A stretch of 62,025 nt of DNA from Glycomyces sp. L485. GTDB taxonomy: Bacteria > Actinomycetota > Actinomycetes > Mycobacteriales > Micromonosporaceae. Below, one piece after another: positions 34,383 through 45,599 of the stretch (its first letter is position 1; every line of letters starts with the position of its first letter). The notes under the pieces were generated by a model. That model was not told the DNA's origin, made no database searches, and saw only the letters and a program-made list of their open reading frames with translations. The position numbers and the translations under genes were made by a program. The stretch is taken from the NCBI RefSeq assembly GCF_022548875.1, contig NZ_JAKZEW010000007.1, forward strand, positions 58,256 to 120,280. The letters are read 5' to 3'.

Positions 34383-35642
34383 TTGCTGGCCTACACCACC
34401 GGGATCGTCCTGTTTGCGCTCGCGATACTCATCTCCGTGAGCCTGCACGAGCTCGGCCACATGCTGACGGCCAAGGCGTTCGGCATGAAGGTCACCCGCT
34501 ACTTCGTCGGCTTCGGCCCCACACTGTGGTCGACCCGCAAGGGCGAGACGGAATACGGCGTCAAAGGCATCCCGCTCGGCGGGTTCGTCAAGATCGTCGG
34601 AATGACCCCCCTCGAAGAGGAGGACGAGGAACTCACCGAGAAGGACAAGAAACGCGTCTTCTGGCGAAAGCCACTGTGGCAGCGCACCGTCGTGCTCGCC
34701 GCAGGATCGGTCACGCACTTCGTCCTCGCCTTCGCGGTCCTGTGGATCCTCGTCTCCTTCATCGGCGTCGCCAACCCCGCCTTCGCCGAGTCTTACGAGC
34801 GGTCTCAGGAGAGCGCCACCGTCGACGTCACCGACTGCATCCCGCCCGAGGACGCCGACCTCGACTTCACCTGCAGCGCCGCCGACCAGCCCGCCCCGGC
34901 CTTCGACGCCGGCATGCTGGACGGCGACGAGATCACCGCCGTCGCCGGCCGGGAGGTCACCGACTGGGGCTCCCTCATCGCCGTCGTCTCCGAGCTCGAA
35001 CCCGGCGAGACGGTCGAGGTCACCGTCGCCCGCGACGGCACCGCCGAGACCTTCCAGGTCACCCCCTACGAGGCCGAGGTCGAGCTGGAGGACGGCACCA
35101 CCGAGCAGGTCGCCCGCATAGGCGTCACCCCGTGGATCGACCCGGCCATCGACCCGGTCATGGTGGCCGGCCCGGTCCAGGGCGTCGGCGACACCGCCTC
35201 CTACACCGGCGACATGTTCCGCGAGACCTTCATCGCGCTCGGCAAGCTGCCCTCCAAGATCCCGCCGCTGTGGGACTCGATCATGGGGGCGGAGCGAGCC
35301 GAGGACACGCCCGTCAGCGTCGTCGGCGCCTCGCGTCTCGGCGGCGAGATGGTCCAGTACGACCAGTGGGCCATGTTCTTCATGCTCCTGGTGGTCCTGA
35401 ACTACTTCATCGGGATCTTCAACCTGCTGCCGCTGCTGCCGATGGACGGCGGGCACATCGCCATCGCCTGGTACGAGAGGGTCCGCTCGTGGCTCGCCGC
35501 CAAGCGGGGCATGCCCGACCCGGGCCGAGTGGACTACTTGAAGCTCATGCCGCTGACTTACGCTGTGATCATCCTGCTCGGCGGCTTCATGCTGCTGACC
35601 ATCACCGCCGACATCGTCAACCCGATCACCATCTTCAATTAG
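34383..35642 (+). CDS. Site-2 intramembrane zinc metalloprotease (RseP/Rip1 family, M50)
   Basis: The 419-residue protein cuts membrane-embedded anti-sigma factors or other regulators. The zinc motif HELGH lies in the first membrane helix (residues 22-26), the third zinc ligand in [12 protein letters not shown] near residue 355, and a PDZ domain lies between ([26 protein letters not shown]). Four membrane helices fit Rip1. The start is TTG at 34383 with AAGGAG six bases upstream. Lies between dxr and ispG, as in Mycobacterium. Confidence 0.94.
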   Translation: MLAYTTGIVLFALAILISVSLHELGHMLTAKAFGMKVTRYFVGFGPTLWSTRKGETEYGVKGIPLGGFVKIVGMTPLEEEDEELTEKDKKRVFWRKPLWQRTVVLAAGSVTHFVLAFAVLWILVSFIGVANPAFAESYERSQESATVDVTDCIPPEDADLDFTCSAADQPAPAFDAGMLDGDEITAVAGREVTDWGSLIAVVSELEPGETVEVTVARDGTAETFQVTPYEAEVELEDGTTEQVARIGVTPWIDPAIDPVMVAGPVQGVGDTASYTGDMFRETFIALGKLPSKIPPLWDSIMGAERAEDTPVSVVGASRLGGEMVQYDQWAMFFMLLVVLNYFIGIFNLLPLLPMDGGHIAIAWYERVRSWLAAKRGMPDPGRVDYLKLMPLTYAVIILLGGFMLLTITADIVNPITIFN

Positions 35643-35712
35643 CCCGCTTCAGCAAGGTCGATCCCGTCACCTTCATTCATCAGCTCGCGTCAGTCAGGTG
35701 GAAACTAGGCAT

Positions 35713-36888
<1,176 letters not shown>

Positions 36889-37126
36889 TTGTCGGATCGG
36901 CGACATACGGGCGTCATCAGTAGTCATTAGGCTGGTACGCGTCCACAGGTCACGACACGCTATCGCATTCTGAACACCGACATTCCACCTGCCTACGGGG
37001 AAAATTCCATAAATGGGACTCGATGATTTCAGTGTGACGGACGAGTGTGACGCCCGATAATGAGTTCCGCGCCACTATGGCGCGGACCTTGTCGCCGCCA
37101 CCCGCGAAGGAGGGGGAGCCACCACC

Positions 37127-37648
37127 ATGGGGAAGATCGTCCGACAGATATCCGAAGACGTCACGAAGTACTACTGGTACCCCGGTGAGAAGACCGACTG
37201 GATTAGGGCAGCGCTCACATTGATCGGCGGCGGACTCCTGTTCGCCCTCGTATACGCGGTCACCAAGAACAGCCTCATCGCCGCCGTCGTCGCCGGCACG
37301 GCGGTGCAGGCCGTCGTGGGCGCCTACCTCGGACGCAGGGATGCCGCCGGGCTCTCCGAGTTCCACGATCCAACAGCCGAGCGCCGCGCCGCCGTCGCCG
37401 ACGGCACCCGGGCCGCCTGGCGCGGCACCCTCCAAGGCCTCTTGTGCGCCGGCTCGGCGATGCTCGTGCTCAACATGCCCCACGAGGGCTTCCTGGCCGA
37501 CTGGATCCTGCCGTTCGTGCCCTCGATCGTGGGCGCTTTGGCCCACTCGGGCGGCATGCTCTGGGAGCGGATGGCGCAGGAGGTCGACCCGGACGCGCCG
37601 GTCACGGCGCCCGAGCAGGGCGAGACCAAGCAGCTGGAGGCCGCCTAG
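37127..37648 (+). CDS. Integral membrane protein of unknown function, 173 residues
   Basis: I do not recognise a family. GAAGGAGGGGG lies 12-22 bases before ATG 37127. Two hydrophobic segments follow a charged N-terminus (WIRAALTLIGGGLLFALVYAVT and SLIAAVVAGTAVQAVVGAYLG), then a soluble loop and two weaker segments (GLLCAGSAMLVLNM, ILPFVPSIVGALAHSGGML), and an acidic tail ending KQLEAA. A four-helix membrane protein with a cytoplasmic tail is likely. A 238-base gap from ispG and 323-base gap to map suggest a separate unit. Confidence 0.7.
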   Translation: MGKIVRQISEDVTKYYWYPGEKTDWIRAALTLIGGGLLFALVYAVTKNSLIAAVVAGTAVQAVVGAYLGRRDAAGLSEFHDPTAERRAAVADGTRAAWRGTLQGLLCAGSAMLVLNMPHEGFLADWILPFVPSIVGALAHSGGMLWERMAQEVDPDAPVTAPEQGETKQLEAA

Positions 37649-37959
37649 CGCCGGTGAGAGCCGGTGCGGAGCGACTGCCGCCGTCGCCTGGGTTGGACAG
37701 GCGGGGCGCTCGACCGCGGGAGGTGTCGTACACCGAGGCCTCTGCGGTTTCGGAGGCCGCGGAACTGCCACGGGAGCCGCGCCCCGCACCGGCTCGGTAG
37801 GTGATGCTGCGACCGGTGTCCTAGGGGACGCCGGGACCTCTCAGGATCCTGCGAACCCAGCCGAAACGCAAGAGATTTTCGGACTCGAGGCGACGGTTTC
37901 GTGCGGCGACTCGGTAACGGTGTCGCAGACGTCTCAGGAGGCACGGCGGCCTGGGGCGA
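37649..37959. other. Intergenic region before map
   Basis: No convincing gene, ribosome site or hairpin is seen apart from the map -10 box at its right end. GC content stays high throughout. Confidence 0.4.
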
Positions 37960-37965
37960 TAGGCT
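37960..37965 (+). promoter_or_regulatory. Leaderless-type -10 box of map
   Basis: TAGGCT, six bases, ATG at 37972. Confidence 0.55.
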
Positions 37966-37971
37966 TGAGCG

Positions 37972-38868
37972 ATGAGCGTTCGTCCCGTTTTGCGTCCAGG
38001 CAGGCAGAGCCCCCGCCGTCCCGTCCCCGACTCCATCGAACGGCCGGAATACGTCGACAGGCCACTCCCGCAGCCGTTCCGGGGCTCCGAGGTCAAGGAT
38101 GCCGAGACCATCGCGAAGATGCGGACCGCCGGGCGCCTCGCGGCGGACGCGCTCGTCGAGGTCGGCAAGGCCGTCGCCCCCGGAGTCACCACCGACGAGC
38201 TGGACAGGACCGTCCACGAATACCTCTGCGACCACGGCGCCTACCCGTCCACGCTCGGGTACAAGAGCTTCCCGAAGTCGTGCTGCACCTCGCTCAACGA
38301 GGTCATATGCCACGGGATCCCCGACTCGACGGTCGTCCGGGACGGTGACATCGTCAATATCGACATCACCGCCTACATCGGCGGCGTCCACGGCGACTGC
38401 AACGCCACGTTCCTGGCCGGGAACGTCTCCGAGGAGGCGCGGCAGCTCGTGGAGCGCACCTGGAAGGCCACCATGCGCGCCATCAAGGCCGTCAAACCGG
38501 GCCGCCGGCTCAACGTCGTCGGCAAGGTCATCGAGGCTTACGCCTCCCGCTTCGGCTACGGCGTGGTACGCCAGTTCACCGGGCACGGCATCGGAACCGC
38601 GTTCCACTCGGGACTGTACGTCCCGCACTACGACGACCCGAACCTCGACGTCGAGATCGAGACGGGCATGACCTTCACGATCGAACCGATGATCAACATC
38701 GGCACGGCCGAACCGGAGATGTGGGACGACGGCTGGACCGCAGTCACCCGGGACCGCAAGTGGTCCGCCCAGTTCGAGCACACCCTCCTGGTCACCGACG
38801 ACGGCGCCGAGATCCTCACGACGCCATCGGGCGGCATCCCCGCCGCGGGGACCCCGGCGGGCGCATGA
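37972..38868 (+). CDS. map: Methionine aminopeptidase, type I
   Basis: MetAP removes the initiator Met from nascent proteins. The 298-residue enzyme has the five metal ligands in the usual order: [18 protein letters not shown] holds two Asp, GHGIGTAFH holds His, TFTIEPM and the EHTLLV segment hold the two Glu. A 35-residue Pro/Arg-rich N-terminal extension ([18 protein letters not shown]) resembles the ribosome-docking linker of the mycobacterial MetAP1c type. Transcribed from a leaderless-type promoter. A second map gene usually sits near secY-adk in actinobacteria, so this is probably the paralogue with the extension. Confidence 0.94.
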   Translation: MSVRPVLRPGRQSPRRPVPDSIERPEYVDRPLPQPFRGSEVKDAETIAKMRTAGRLAADALVEVGKAVAPGVTTDELDRTVHEYLCDHGAYPSTLGYKSFPKSCCTSLNEVICHGIPDSTVVRDGDIVNIDITAYIGGVHGDCNATFLAGNVSEEARQLVERTWKATMRAIKAVKPGRRLNVVGKVIEAYASRFGYGVVRQFTGHGIGTAFHSGLYVPHYDDPNLDVEIETGMTFTIEPMINIGTAEPEMWDDGWTAVTRDRKWSAQFEHTLLVTDDGAEILTTPSGGIPAAGTPAGA

Positions 38869-38914
38869 CCGCTGGGAGCGCGCGCGTCGGTTCCCGGTTC
38901 CTGCGATGAATGAA

Positions 38915-38965
38915 GCGGCGCCGGTCACAGAGATGCCAAGTCTCCGAGGGCCGAACCGGCGCCGC
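38915..38965. terminator. Bidirectional terminator between map and the FtsX-type permease gene
   Basis: A perfect 11-bp stem (38915-38925 with 38955-38965) with a 29-base loop in the 107-base gap of convergent genes. Confidence 0.55.
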
Positions 38966-38975
38966 CTCCTCCGTA

Positions 38976-41777
38976 CTAGGTCAGCCGCCGCTCGCTCGGC
39001 AGATTCGAGCGCGTGAACAGCGCCGCCCCGCCCATCGCGATCGCCGGGACGGCCACGAGCGCGATCAGCAGATTCAGCCACGGCATCTCGAAGCTGTAGA
39101 GCTGGACGAGCGGATACATCCACTTGATGTTCTGGTTCAGCGCCGCCGCGATGCCGGCGAAGCTCGCCAGTCCGACCGCCGTGCCGAGCACGGCGCCCAG
39201 CATCGAGATCACCGCCGACTGCCACATCGACAGCCGCCGTCGCAGCCCCGGAGTCGCCCCGACCGCTCCGAGGGTGGTCAGGTCCCTGCGGGTCTCGGCG
39301 ATGACCAGCCCCGTCGCCACCGCGGTCGCACCGAGCGCCACGATCCCGGTGATCCCGGCCGCGATCAGCGCGGTGTAGTACCCGAACCGGTTGTCACCGC
39401 TCGACTGGGAGACGAAGCCGGAGACACCCTCCTCGAGACCGGAGAGACCCGCTTCCAGCAGCGCCTCGTTGATGGCCTGGATGTCCTGTCGCGAGATCGG
39501 ATCCGCGGCCGACACCAGGTACCGCTGCGGAGCCGGGTCCTCGACCGCGCCCATCACGGCCGTCGCCTCCGGAGCCATGACCACGTCGGCGGGCGCCATC
39601 CGCGGCGCGTCCGGAACCAACGCGCGGAAGGAGAACTCCTCGGCGTCGCGACCGTTCTCCTCCTCGGCATCTTCGGTGAAGGACTCCTTCATCTGCGAGA
39701 GCGTCACAGTTCCCTCGTCGGTCAACGCCAGCGGATCGCCGATGAGGACGCCGCCGTCCGAGAGGAACGACATCGCCTCGTCGAGATCGTCACCCCCCAA
39801 TCCCGTGAATGCGGCGACGATGAACGGGTCGTCGGTGACGAGCGCCCCGTTGTTCAGCGAGCTCCCCATGTCGTTGGTGAACGTGCAGCGCTCGTCCTCG
39901 ACCGCCGCGCGCTGGTCGGACTCGGTCAACTCCGTGTACCCCTCGGCCGCAGCGTCGTAGGGGCAGACGTTCGCCTCCGGCCGCACGATCCTGACCTCGC
40001 AGTAGGCCCCCGGGCCGCAGTCGCTGGCGGTCGAATACGCGTGCGCCTCGGGTTGGTCGAGTTCCCGCTCCAGCACCGAGATCACCGACTCGGTGCCGGT
40101 CTCGAGCTCCTTCGGACTGGGCCCGGTGTCGTTCTCGTCATTGGACCAGTAGTCGATGTCGAGCTCGACCATGCCCTCGGGCGTGGCGTACATGCTCGAC
40201 TCGTCCCAGCGGTCGCCGTCGCTGATCGCGAACATGGTGATGGCGAGGCCGCCCGCCACGACCGCCATGATCGCGGCGACGGCCGGCGCGGCTGCGCTGC
40301 GGTTGCGCCCGGCCTCGCGCAGCGCCATGCGCGGCGCCAGCCCGAGTCTCCTGCCGAGTTTCGAGATGGCCGCGACCAGGCCGGGTGTGCAGCACACCAA
40401 TCCGATCTGCAGGGCCGCCAAACCGACGACCATGCCGATCGTCGTGTTGGTGACGACCCCGGCGATCCCCGCCGCAGCTCCCAGGGCGATGAGCCCGAGG
40501 CCGATGAAGGTCCAACGCTTCTTCGCGCGAGGCTGGGCCCGGCGGCCCGCCAGCGCGGCGCACACGTTGACCTTCGACGCGGCGATGGCGGCGGCGAGCG
40601 CCGACATGAGTCCCGTGACGATCGCGAACACCGCGACCAGGATCTGCAACTCCGGCCAGATCTCGAAGCCCATGGACCGGTGGCCGTTCAGGCGCTCCAG
40701 GAGCGGCAGGGCGAACCATGTGCCCAAGATCCCGAGCGATATGCCGACGAGGGCGGCGATGATCCCGAACAGCAGCCCTCCCGCCAGCACGGTGGTGCGG
40801 ATCTGCGCGGGATTCGCGCCCGCCGCGCTCATGAGCGCGAACTCGCGGGTCCGCTGCTTGACACTGATGGCGAAGGCCGGTCCGGCAAGGAGCACCACTT
40901 CTAGGACCACGAGCGTCACCAGCAGCGCGATGATCGCGACGACGTTGGCGTCCGCCCCCGAATCACCAGCCATATTGGACTGCGGGGACTCTGTGGGCGG
41001 ATCGGCCGCCATCGCCCGCGACCACACGGCGATGCCGAGCTCGTTGAGCGCCAGGGCCTGCTCACCGGTGAAATCGCCGGGCACGTCCACCAGCCAGCTC
41101 GACGAGCCCTGGTCGCCTGCGAAATCGGGGCCGACGACGAGCCACGCTCTGAGGTTGCTCGGCCGTTCGACGATCGCGGTGATCTCGTACTCGACGTCGT
41201 TCTCGCCTTCGATCACCTTCAGGACGCCGCCTACGCCCACCCCCAGGTACCTCGCCGCCTCGATGCTGACCGCCACCTGGCCGGGGCCGGGCGCGTCGCC
41301 CTCGACCGTGAGCACGTTCCCGGTCTCGTAGAGCGGGTCGGTCAGGTCGTAACCGACGAACTGGGCGCCGGCAATGCCGTCGGGCGTCCTGACCTGTTCG
41401 GACCTGCCGATCATCTGCTCGGTGAACGGCACGAGGCGGCTGCCCTCGGGGAGCACCGCGAGGACGTCCTCCGCATCGACGGGGGGCTCGTCGCGGTCTC
41501 CTTCTCTCTCCTCCCAGTTGATGTTCAGCCAGGTGCCCGTCCAGGTCTCCTGTGTGATCGGGCCGGGGTGATAGGTCTCGATGTAGGCGTCGGCGTCGCC
41601 CGTGATCTGCTCGACCTGCTGTTCGGGGGTCAGATCGGTGGAGTCGATGGCCGTGACGGCCGCTGCCGTGCCCAGTAGCGGCAGGCACAGGAGGGTGATC
41701 GAGAGGATCGATCGGCCCTTGTGGCGCAGCGCTTCGCGCCGCGCGATCCTGAGGGCCAGCCTGAGGCTGCTCAGCAT
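38976..41777 (-). CDS. FtsX-like permease of a MacB-type ABC system
   Basis: The 933-residue protein has an N-terminal membrane helix (ILSITLLCLPLLGTAAAVTAI), a long extracellular domain, then two blocks of three or four helices matching FtsX domains: one around residues 300-440 and one at the C-terminus (GYYTALIAAGITGIVALGATAVATGL onward). A second extracellular region lies between. Proteins of this plan export or mechanically act on extracellular substrates with a separate ATPase. Its ATG overlaps the stop of the ATPase gene (ATGA). Substrate unknown; a role in envelope stress or peptide efflux is inferred. Confidence 0.9.
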   Translation of the reverse strand: MLSSLRLALRIARREALRHKGRSILSITLLCLPLLGTAAAVTAIDSTDLTPEQQVEQITGDADAYIETYHPGPITQETWTGTWLNINWEEREGDRDEPPVDAEDVLAVLPEGSRLVPFTEQMIGRSEQVRTPDGIAGAQFVGYDLTDPLYETGNVLTVEGDAPGPGQVAVSIEAARYLGVGVGGVLKVIEGENDVEYEITAIVERPSNLRAWLVVGPDFAGDQGSSSWLVDVPGDFTGEQALALNELGIAVWSRAMAADPPTESPQSNMAGDSGADANVVAIIALLVTLVVLEVVLLAGPAFAISVKQRTREFALMSAAGANPAQIRTTVLAGGLLFGIIAALVGISLGILGTWFALPLLERLNGHRSMGFEIWPELQILVAVFAIVTGLMSALAAAIAASKVNVCAALAGRRAQPRAKKRWTFIGLGLIALGAAAGIAGVVTNTTIGMVVGLAALQIGLVCCTPGLVAAISKLGRRLGLAPRMALREAGRNRSAAAPAVAAIMAVVAGGLAITMFAISDGDRWDESSMYATPEGMVELDIDYWSNDENDTGPSPKELETGTESVISVLERELDQPEAHAYSTASDCGPGAYCEVRIVRPEANVCPYDAAAEGYTELTESDQRAAVEDERCTFTNDMGSSLNNGALVTDDPFIVAAFTGLGGDDLDEAMSFLSDGGVLIGDPLALTDEGTVTLSQMKESFTEDAEEENGRDAEEFSFRALVPDAPRMAPADVVMAPEATAVMGAVEDPAPQRYLVSAADPISRQDIQAINEALLEAGLSGLEEGVSGFVSQSSGDNRFGYYTALIAAGITGIVALGATAVATGLVIAETRRDLTTLGAVGATPGLRRRLSMWQSAVISMLGAVLGTAVGLASFAGIAAALNQNIKWMYPLVQLYSFEMPWLNLLIALVAVPAIAMGGAALFTRSNLPSERRLT

Positions 41778-42496
41778 CAGGAGGCCTCCTCGAACAGCGA
41801 CTCGGGCTGCTCCAGCGGTGCGGAGGTGTCCACGACGCGCCCGTCGCGCAGGAACACGACCCGGTCGGCCCAGCCGGCGTGGCGGGCGTCGTGGGTGACC
41901 AGCAGGCCGGCGGCGCCTTCGTCGCAGCGCTTGCGCAGGAGTTTGAGAACGTCTTCACCGGTGGCCGAGTCGAGCGCGCCGGTGGGTTCGTCCGCGAGGA
42001 CCAGGCGCCGCTCGCCGATGAGCGCCCTGGCGATCGCGGTGCGCTGCGCCTGTCCCCCGGAGATCTCGTCGGGGAACCGGTCGGCGACCTTGGCGTCGAG
42101 GCCGACCTCTTCGAGCGCGGCCAGCGCGGCCTTGCGGGCCTTGGAGACGCCCATGCCGTCGAGCTCGAGGGGCAGGGCCGCGTTCTCGGCGGCGGTCAGG
42201 CTCGGGACCAGGTTGTAGTCCTGGAACACGTAGCCGACGTGGCGGCGGCGGAGCGCCGCCAGGCGCTTTCGGGAGAGCTTGGAGAGGGACGTGCCCTCTA
42301 CGCTGACTTCGCCGCTGGTGGGCATGTCGAGGCCCCCCGCGAGGTTGAGCAGTGTGGACTTGCCGGAGCCGGAGGGGCCCATGATGGCCACCATCTCTCC
42401 GGATTCGATGGTCAGGTCGGCGTCGAGGAGGGCGTGGACGGCGTTGTGGCCGTCGCCGTGGACACGGCTCACGCCCCGCAATCGCAGGACGGTCAT
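41777..42496 (-). CDS. ABC transporter ATP-binding protein (MacB/LolD type)
   Basis: The 239-residue ATPase has Walker A GPSGSGKSTLLN near residue 40, signature ISGGQAQRTAIARAL near 144, Walker B LVLADEPTGALDS near 165 and the H-loop VTHDARHA. The short, lipoprotein-exporter-like form pairs with the following FtsX-type permease. It is four bases from the upstream PadR gene, so the three genes form one operon. Confidence 0.93.
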   Translation of the reverse strand: MTVLRLRGVSRVHGDGHNAVHALLDADLTIESGEMVAIMGPSGSGKSTLLNLAGGLDMPTSGEVSVEGTSLSKLSRKRLAALRRRHVGYVFQDYNLVPSLTAAENAALPLELDGMGVSKARKAALAALEEVGLDAKVADRFPDEISGGQAQRTAIARALIGERRLVLADEPTGALDSATGEDVLKLLRKRCDEGAAGLLVTHDARHAGWADRVVFLRDGRVVDTSAPLEQPESLFEEAS

Positions 42497-42500
42497 GGAG

Positions 42501-43082
42501 TCACCGCTTCTCTTCTAGGGTGTCGGAATCAGCCTGGGGCTCGAATTGGTCGAAAGGGGATGGCGCGGGCAACTCGGCTCGTGCCACGACGGCCTCGGTG
42601 TGGTCGAGCCAGCGGACCTCGGCCTCGGCGCGGAAGATCATCGACTCCAGCACGAGCTTCCAGGCGAGGTCGGCCGTCTGGTCGTCGGCCTTGAGCCGCG
42701 TGTACTCCTGCAGGGTCCGCAGCGTGGCGGCCCTCTGGCGCTGGATGACGTCGGTGACGTCGACGCCCGGCGTGGTGACGGCCAGGGCGAGTTTGATCGT
42801 CAGCTCGTCGCGCGGGCGGTCGGCGGCGCGGACCGGGGAGGCGAACCATCCGGCGAGGTGGCGCTTGCCGGCCTCGGTGATCCGGTAGGGGCGCTGGCCG
42901 GACTCGTTCTCGGGGAGCGCCTCGACCATCTCGTCGCGTTCGAGCCGGGAGAGCGTGGTGTAGACCTGGCCGATGTTGAGCGGCCAAGTGGCGCCGGTGG
43001 CACTCTCGAAGGCGGCGCGAAGCTGGTAGCCGTAGGCGGGCCCGCGTTCCAGCAGCGCCAGCAGGCTGTGTTTGACACTCAT
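42501..43082 (-). CDS. PadR family transcription regulator
   Basis: From ATG at 43082 (MSVKHSLLALLERGPAYGYQL; 193 residues) with GAGG seven bases upstream. The winged helix shows the PadR pattern: LLERGPAYGYQLRAAF, TLSRLERDEMVEAL and RPYRITEAGKRHLAGWF; a C-terminal helical dimerisation domain follows. PadR proteins usually repress a neighbouring transporter and respond to a small molecule; here that is the ABC system co-transcribed with it. A GATAC-type palindrome lies just upstream. Confidence 0.9.
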   Translation of the reverse strand: MSVKHSLLALLERGPAYGYQLRAAFESATGATWPLNIGQVYTTLSRLERDEMVEALPENESGQRPYRITEAGKRHLAGWFASPVRAADRPRDELTIKLALAVTTPGVDVTDVIQRQRAATLRTLQEYTRLKADDQTADLAWKLVLESMIFRAEAEVRWLDHTEAVVARAELPAPSPFDQFEPQADSDTLEEKR

Positions 43083-43106
43083 GTACAACCTCACATCACA
43101 TGGGAA

Positions 43107-43119
43107 GATACCGAGTATC
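43107..43119. promoter_or_regulatory. Candidate PadR operator
   Basis: GATACCGAGTATC is a palindrome with 5-bp arms, 25 bases upstream of the padR start. A related ATAC-type element, CATATTCAGTATG (43121-43133), lies beside it. Autoregulation of the operon is inferred. Confidence 0.5.
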
Positions 43120-43155
43120 GCATATTCAGTATGTTGGAGTTCGACGGGCTGAGTG

Positions 43156-43569
43156 CTACTCGGGTCTTCCCGGCCACGGGTCCGCGAAGGACTCGCCCAC
43201 TGCGACCCTCCATCGCGCCACGGCCTTGGAGGACTCCAGGAGCATGTTCAGGCAGATCTCGCGCTCGGAGTGGTCCTCGGAGGCGACGCCCGCGCGCCAG
43301 GCGGTGGTCAGGCGCATCTCGATGTCGAGCAGCAGAGCCTGGGCCGACTCGGCGTCCTCGATCGGGTCGATGTCGTACGAGGCCGGCGCCGGAGTCGACT
43401 CCAGGCCGTGGGCGCCGTAGAAGTCGAGCAGGGCGTCCCTGCGGTCGCGGTGCTCGGCTTCGAGCGCCTCGGCGAGGTCCCTGGCGGCGCCGCTCAAGTG
43501 GACGGCGGCGCTCCCGTAGGCGTAGATCGCGGCGTATTCCCCGGCCAGGCCGGTGTCGACTGCGGTCAT
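43156..43569 (-). CDS. DUF4439 (ferritin-like) domain protein
   Basis: From ATG at 43569 (137 residues) overlapping the lipoprotein stop (ATGA). The sequence is almost all helical, with Glu and His spaced as in ferritin-like bundles (GLAGEYAAIYAYG, LEAEHRDRRDALLDFY), which is the DUF4439 pattern. No complete di-iron ExxH pair can be confirmed by eye. Coupled with the upstream lipoprotein; both diverge from rimP, where this family is commonly found in actinobacteria. Confidence 0.8.
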   Translation of the reverse strand: MTAVDTGLAGEYAAIYAYGSAAVHLSGAARDLAEALEAEHRDRRDALLDFYGAHGLESTPAPASYDIDPIEDAESAQALLLDIEMRLTTAWRAGVASEDHSEREICLNMLLESSKAVARWRVAVGESFADPWPGRPE

Positions 43570-43964
43570 GCGAGCACCGCCGCGTGCGCCTCGCGGCTGG
43601 CCGCTATCTCGCCGAGCAGCACCGCATAGGCGCTCGTGGTGGTCAGGCAGGACTCGCGCGCCTCGGCGCTGCCCTCGCTCTCCGCCTCGGCGAGGGCCGC
43701 GGCGTCGGTGACGGTCGGTCCGGCGTCGTCCTCTGGGATCGCATCGGGCAGCAGGAGCCGTTCGAGTGTCGCGATGTGGGCGAGGTGGTCGCCGGCGACG
43801 TCGGTGTAGCCGAGCGACTCGGCCGCCTGCGCGAGCGCCCGGGCCGTGCGAAGCGCAGCGGCGAGGTCGTCGTCGGATTCGATGATCTTGGCCGGAGTCT
43901 CGGTGCATCCTGCCGCTGCGAGAGCGGCTGCACCGACAAGGAGTCCGCGTCGGGTCGTGAACAC
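43566..43964 (-). CDS. Small lipoprotein with a helical domain, partner of the DUF4439 protein
   Basis: GTG at 43964 gives 132 residues beginning MFTTRRGLLVGAAALAAAGC, a lipoprotein signal with lipidated Cys 20. The remaining part is helical with no catalytic motif, ending in a segment (LLGEIAASREAHAAVLA) that resembles the first helices of the DUF4439 partner, so the two might form a joint bundle. GTG is followed by no better start downstream; a start further upstream would destroy the signal peptide. Function is unknown. Confidence 0.75.
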   Translation of the reverse strand: MFTTRRGLLVGAAALAAAGCTETPAKIIESDDDLAAALRTARALAQAAESLGYTDVAGDHLAHIATLERLLLPDAIPEDDAGPTVTDAAALAEAESEGSAEARESCLTTTSAYAVLLGEIAASREAHAAVLA

Positions 43965-44043
43965 CCACCCAGTTTCCCAGGCAGGCTTTCGTTTTTGTCG
44001 TCGGGCGGTTAATCTCGGCGAAATAGCCGCAGAAGGAGAGCCG

Positions 44044-44505
44044 ATGGCATCGAAGCAGCAGGAGAAAGTGGAGGCGATCGTCGCCCCCGCCGTGGCGAAG
44101 GCCGGATTCGACCTGGAGGGTCTGACGGTCACCAAGGCCGGTCGGAGGCTGCTGGTGCGCATTCTCGTCGACGCCGACGGCGGGGTGAGCCTCGACGACA
44201 TCGCGGTGGTCTCGAAGGCGGTCTCGAAGGCGCTGGACACGGCGGACGGCACTGGCGGACCGTTCGCGGATGCTGCCTATACCCTGGAAGTGTCCTCTCC
44301 AGGCGTGGACCGTCCGCTTACCGAGCCCCGGCACTGGCGGCGTAATATTGGGCGCTTGGTGGCCGTGCACATCGGGGAGGAGCCCGTGACGGGGCGAGTC
44401 GTGGCCGCCAGCGAGCGGGGGATTGAACTAGAAGTCGACGGCGAGAGCCGTTCGGCTACCTATGCCGAGCTGGGGTCCGGCAAGGTGCAGATCGAGCTCA
44501 AGTAG
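44044..44505 (+). CDS. rimP: Ribosome maturation factor RimP
   Basis: RimP assists 30S assembly. From ATG 44044 (153 residues, GAAGGAGAG upstream) it has the N-terminal alpha/beta domain (LEGLTVTKAGRRLLVRILVDADGGVSLDDIA) with the VSSPGVDRPLTEPRHWRRNIGR core motif and a C-terminal SH3-like barrel. It starts the rimP-nusA-ylxR-infB operon. Confidence 0.96.
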   Translation: MASKQQEKVEAIVAPAVAKAGFDLEGLTVTKAGRRLLVRILVDADGGVSLDDIAVVSKAVSKALDTADGTGGPFADAAYTLEVSSPGVDRPLTEPRHWRRNIGRLVAVHIGEEPVTGRVVAASERGIELEVDGESRSATYAELGSGKVQIELK

Positions 44506-44576
44506 GCATCCGCGGATGCGGGGCTCGCACGCCTGAAGGCTCCGGTGAGGACAACTCAAGACTTTAAGGAGAACGG

Positions 44577-45599
44577 GTGCATATCGACCTGGCTGCGCTG
44601 CGGTCATTGGAACGCGAGCGCGACATCCCTTTCGAGACAATCCTCGGCGCGATCGAATCGGCGCTGCTGACCGCCTACAAGCACACCCCGGGCGCCGATG
44701 AGCGGGCACGTGTGGGCGTGGATCGGGCCTCTGGCGACGCCACCGTCCTCGTGCCAGTGTTGAACGAAGAGGGAGAAGTCGTCTCCGAGCGGGACGACAC
44801 CCCCGAGGGCTTCGGTCGCATCGCGGCCCAGACCGCGAAGCAGGTCATCCTCCAGCGGCTGCGCGAGGCCGCCGACGAGGTGAACTACGGCGAGTACTCC
44901 GGCAAGGAAGGCGACATCGTCACCGGTGTCGTGCAGGCCCATGGGGAGCGCAACGAGCGCGGCATCATCACTGTGGACCTCGGCAAGATCGAGGCCACCC
45001 TGCCGCTCAACGAGCAGGTGCCGGGGGAGTCCTACGACCACGGCAAGCGGATCCGCGCGATCGTCATCCAGGTGAACCGTACGGCTCGCGGCCCGCAGGT
45101 GACGCTCTCACGCACCCACCCCGCATTGGTCAAGAAGCTGTTCGCCTTCGAGGTCCCGGAGATCGACGAGGGCGCAGTGGAGATCCCCGCCATCGCGCGT
45201 GAAGCCGGTCACCGATCCAAGATCGCGGTCCGCGCCACAACGAAGGACGTCAATGCGAAGGGCGCCTGCATCGGTCCGATGGGCTCGCGGGTCCGGGCGG
45301 TCATGAGCGAGCTGGGCGGCGAGAAGATCGACATCGTCGACTGGGACGCCGACCCCGCAAAGTTCGTCGCCAATGCCCTCTCACCTGCGAAGACATTGTC
45401 CGTCAGGGTGGTCGACGAGGCCACCCGCTCCACCGAGGTGGTCGTCCCCGACTACCAGTTGTCCCTGGCGATCGGCCGCGAAGGCCAGAACGCGCGGCTC
45501 GCCGCGCGTCTCACCGGCTGGCGCATCGACATCAAATCGGATGCGCACGTGGCCGGTGGGGCGAAGGAGGAGACCGGCCCAGCCGGTGGCGGTCGCTAG
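44577..45599 (+). CDS. nusA: Transcription termination/antitermination protein NusA
   Basis: NusA binds RNA polymerase and influences pausing, termination and rRNA antitermination. GTG at 44577 has AAGGAG upstream and gives 340 residues. Order: N-terminal RNAP-binding domain, S1 domain ([32 protein letters not shown]), KH1 (with [14 protein letters not shown]) and KH2 ([23 protein letters not shown]). The C-terminal AR repeats of E. coli NusA are missing, which is usual for actinobacteria. Second gene of the operon. Confidence 0.97.
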   Translation: MHIDLAALRSLERERDIPFETILGAIESALLTAYKHTPGADERARVGVDRASGDATVLVPVLNEEGEVVSERDDTPEGFGRIAAQTAKQVILQRLREAADEVNYGEYSGKEGDIVTGVVQAHGERNERGIITVDLGKIEATLPLNEQVPGESYDHGKRIRAIVIQVNRTARGPQVTLSRTHPALVKKLFAFEVPEIDEGAVEIPAIAREAGHRSKIAVRATTKDVNAKGACIGPMGSRVRAVMSELGGEKIDIVDWDADPAKFVANALSPAKTLSVRVVDEATRSTEVVVPDYQLSLAIGREGQNARLAARLTGWRIDIKSDAHVAGGAKEETGPAGGGR

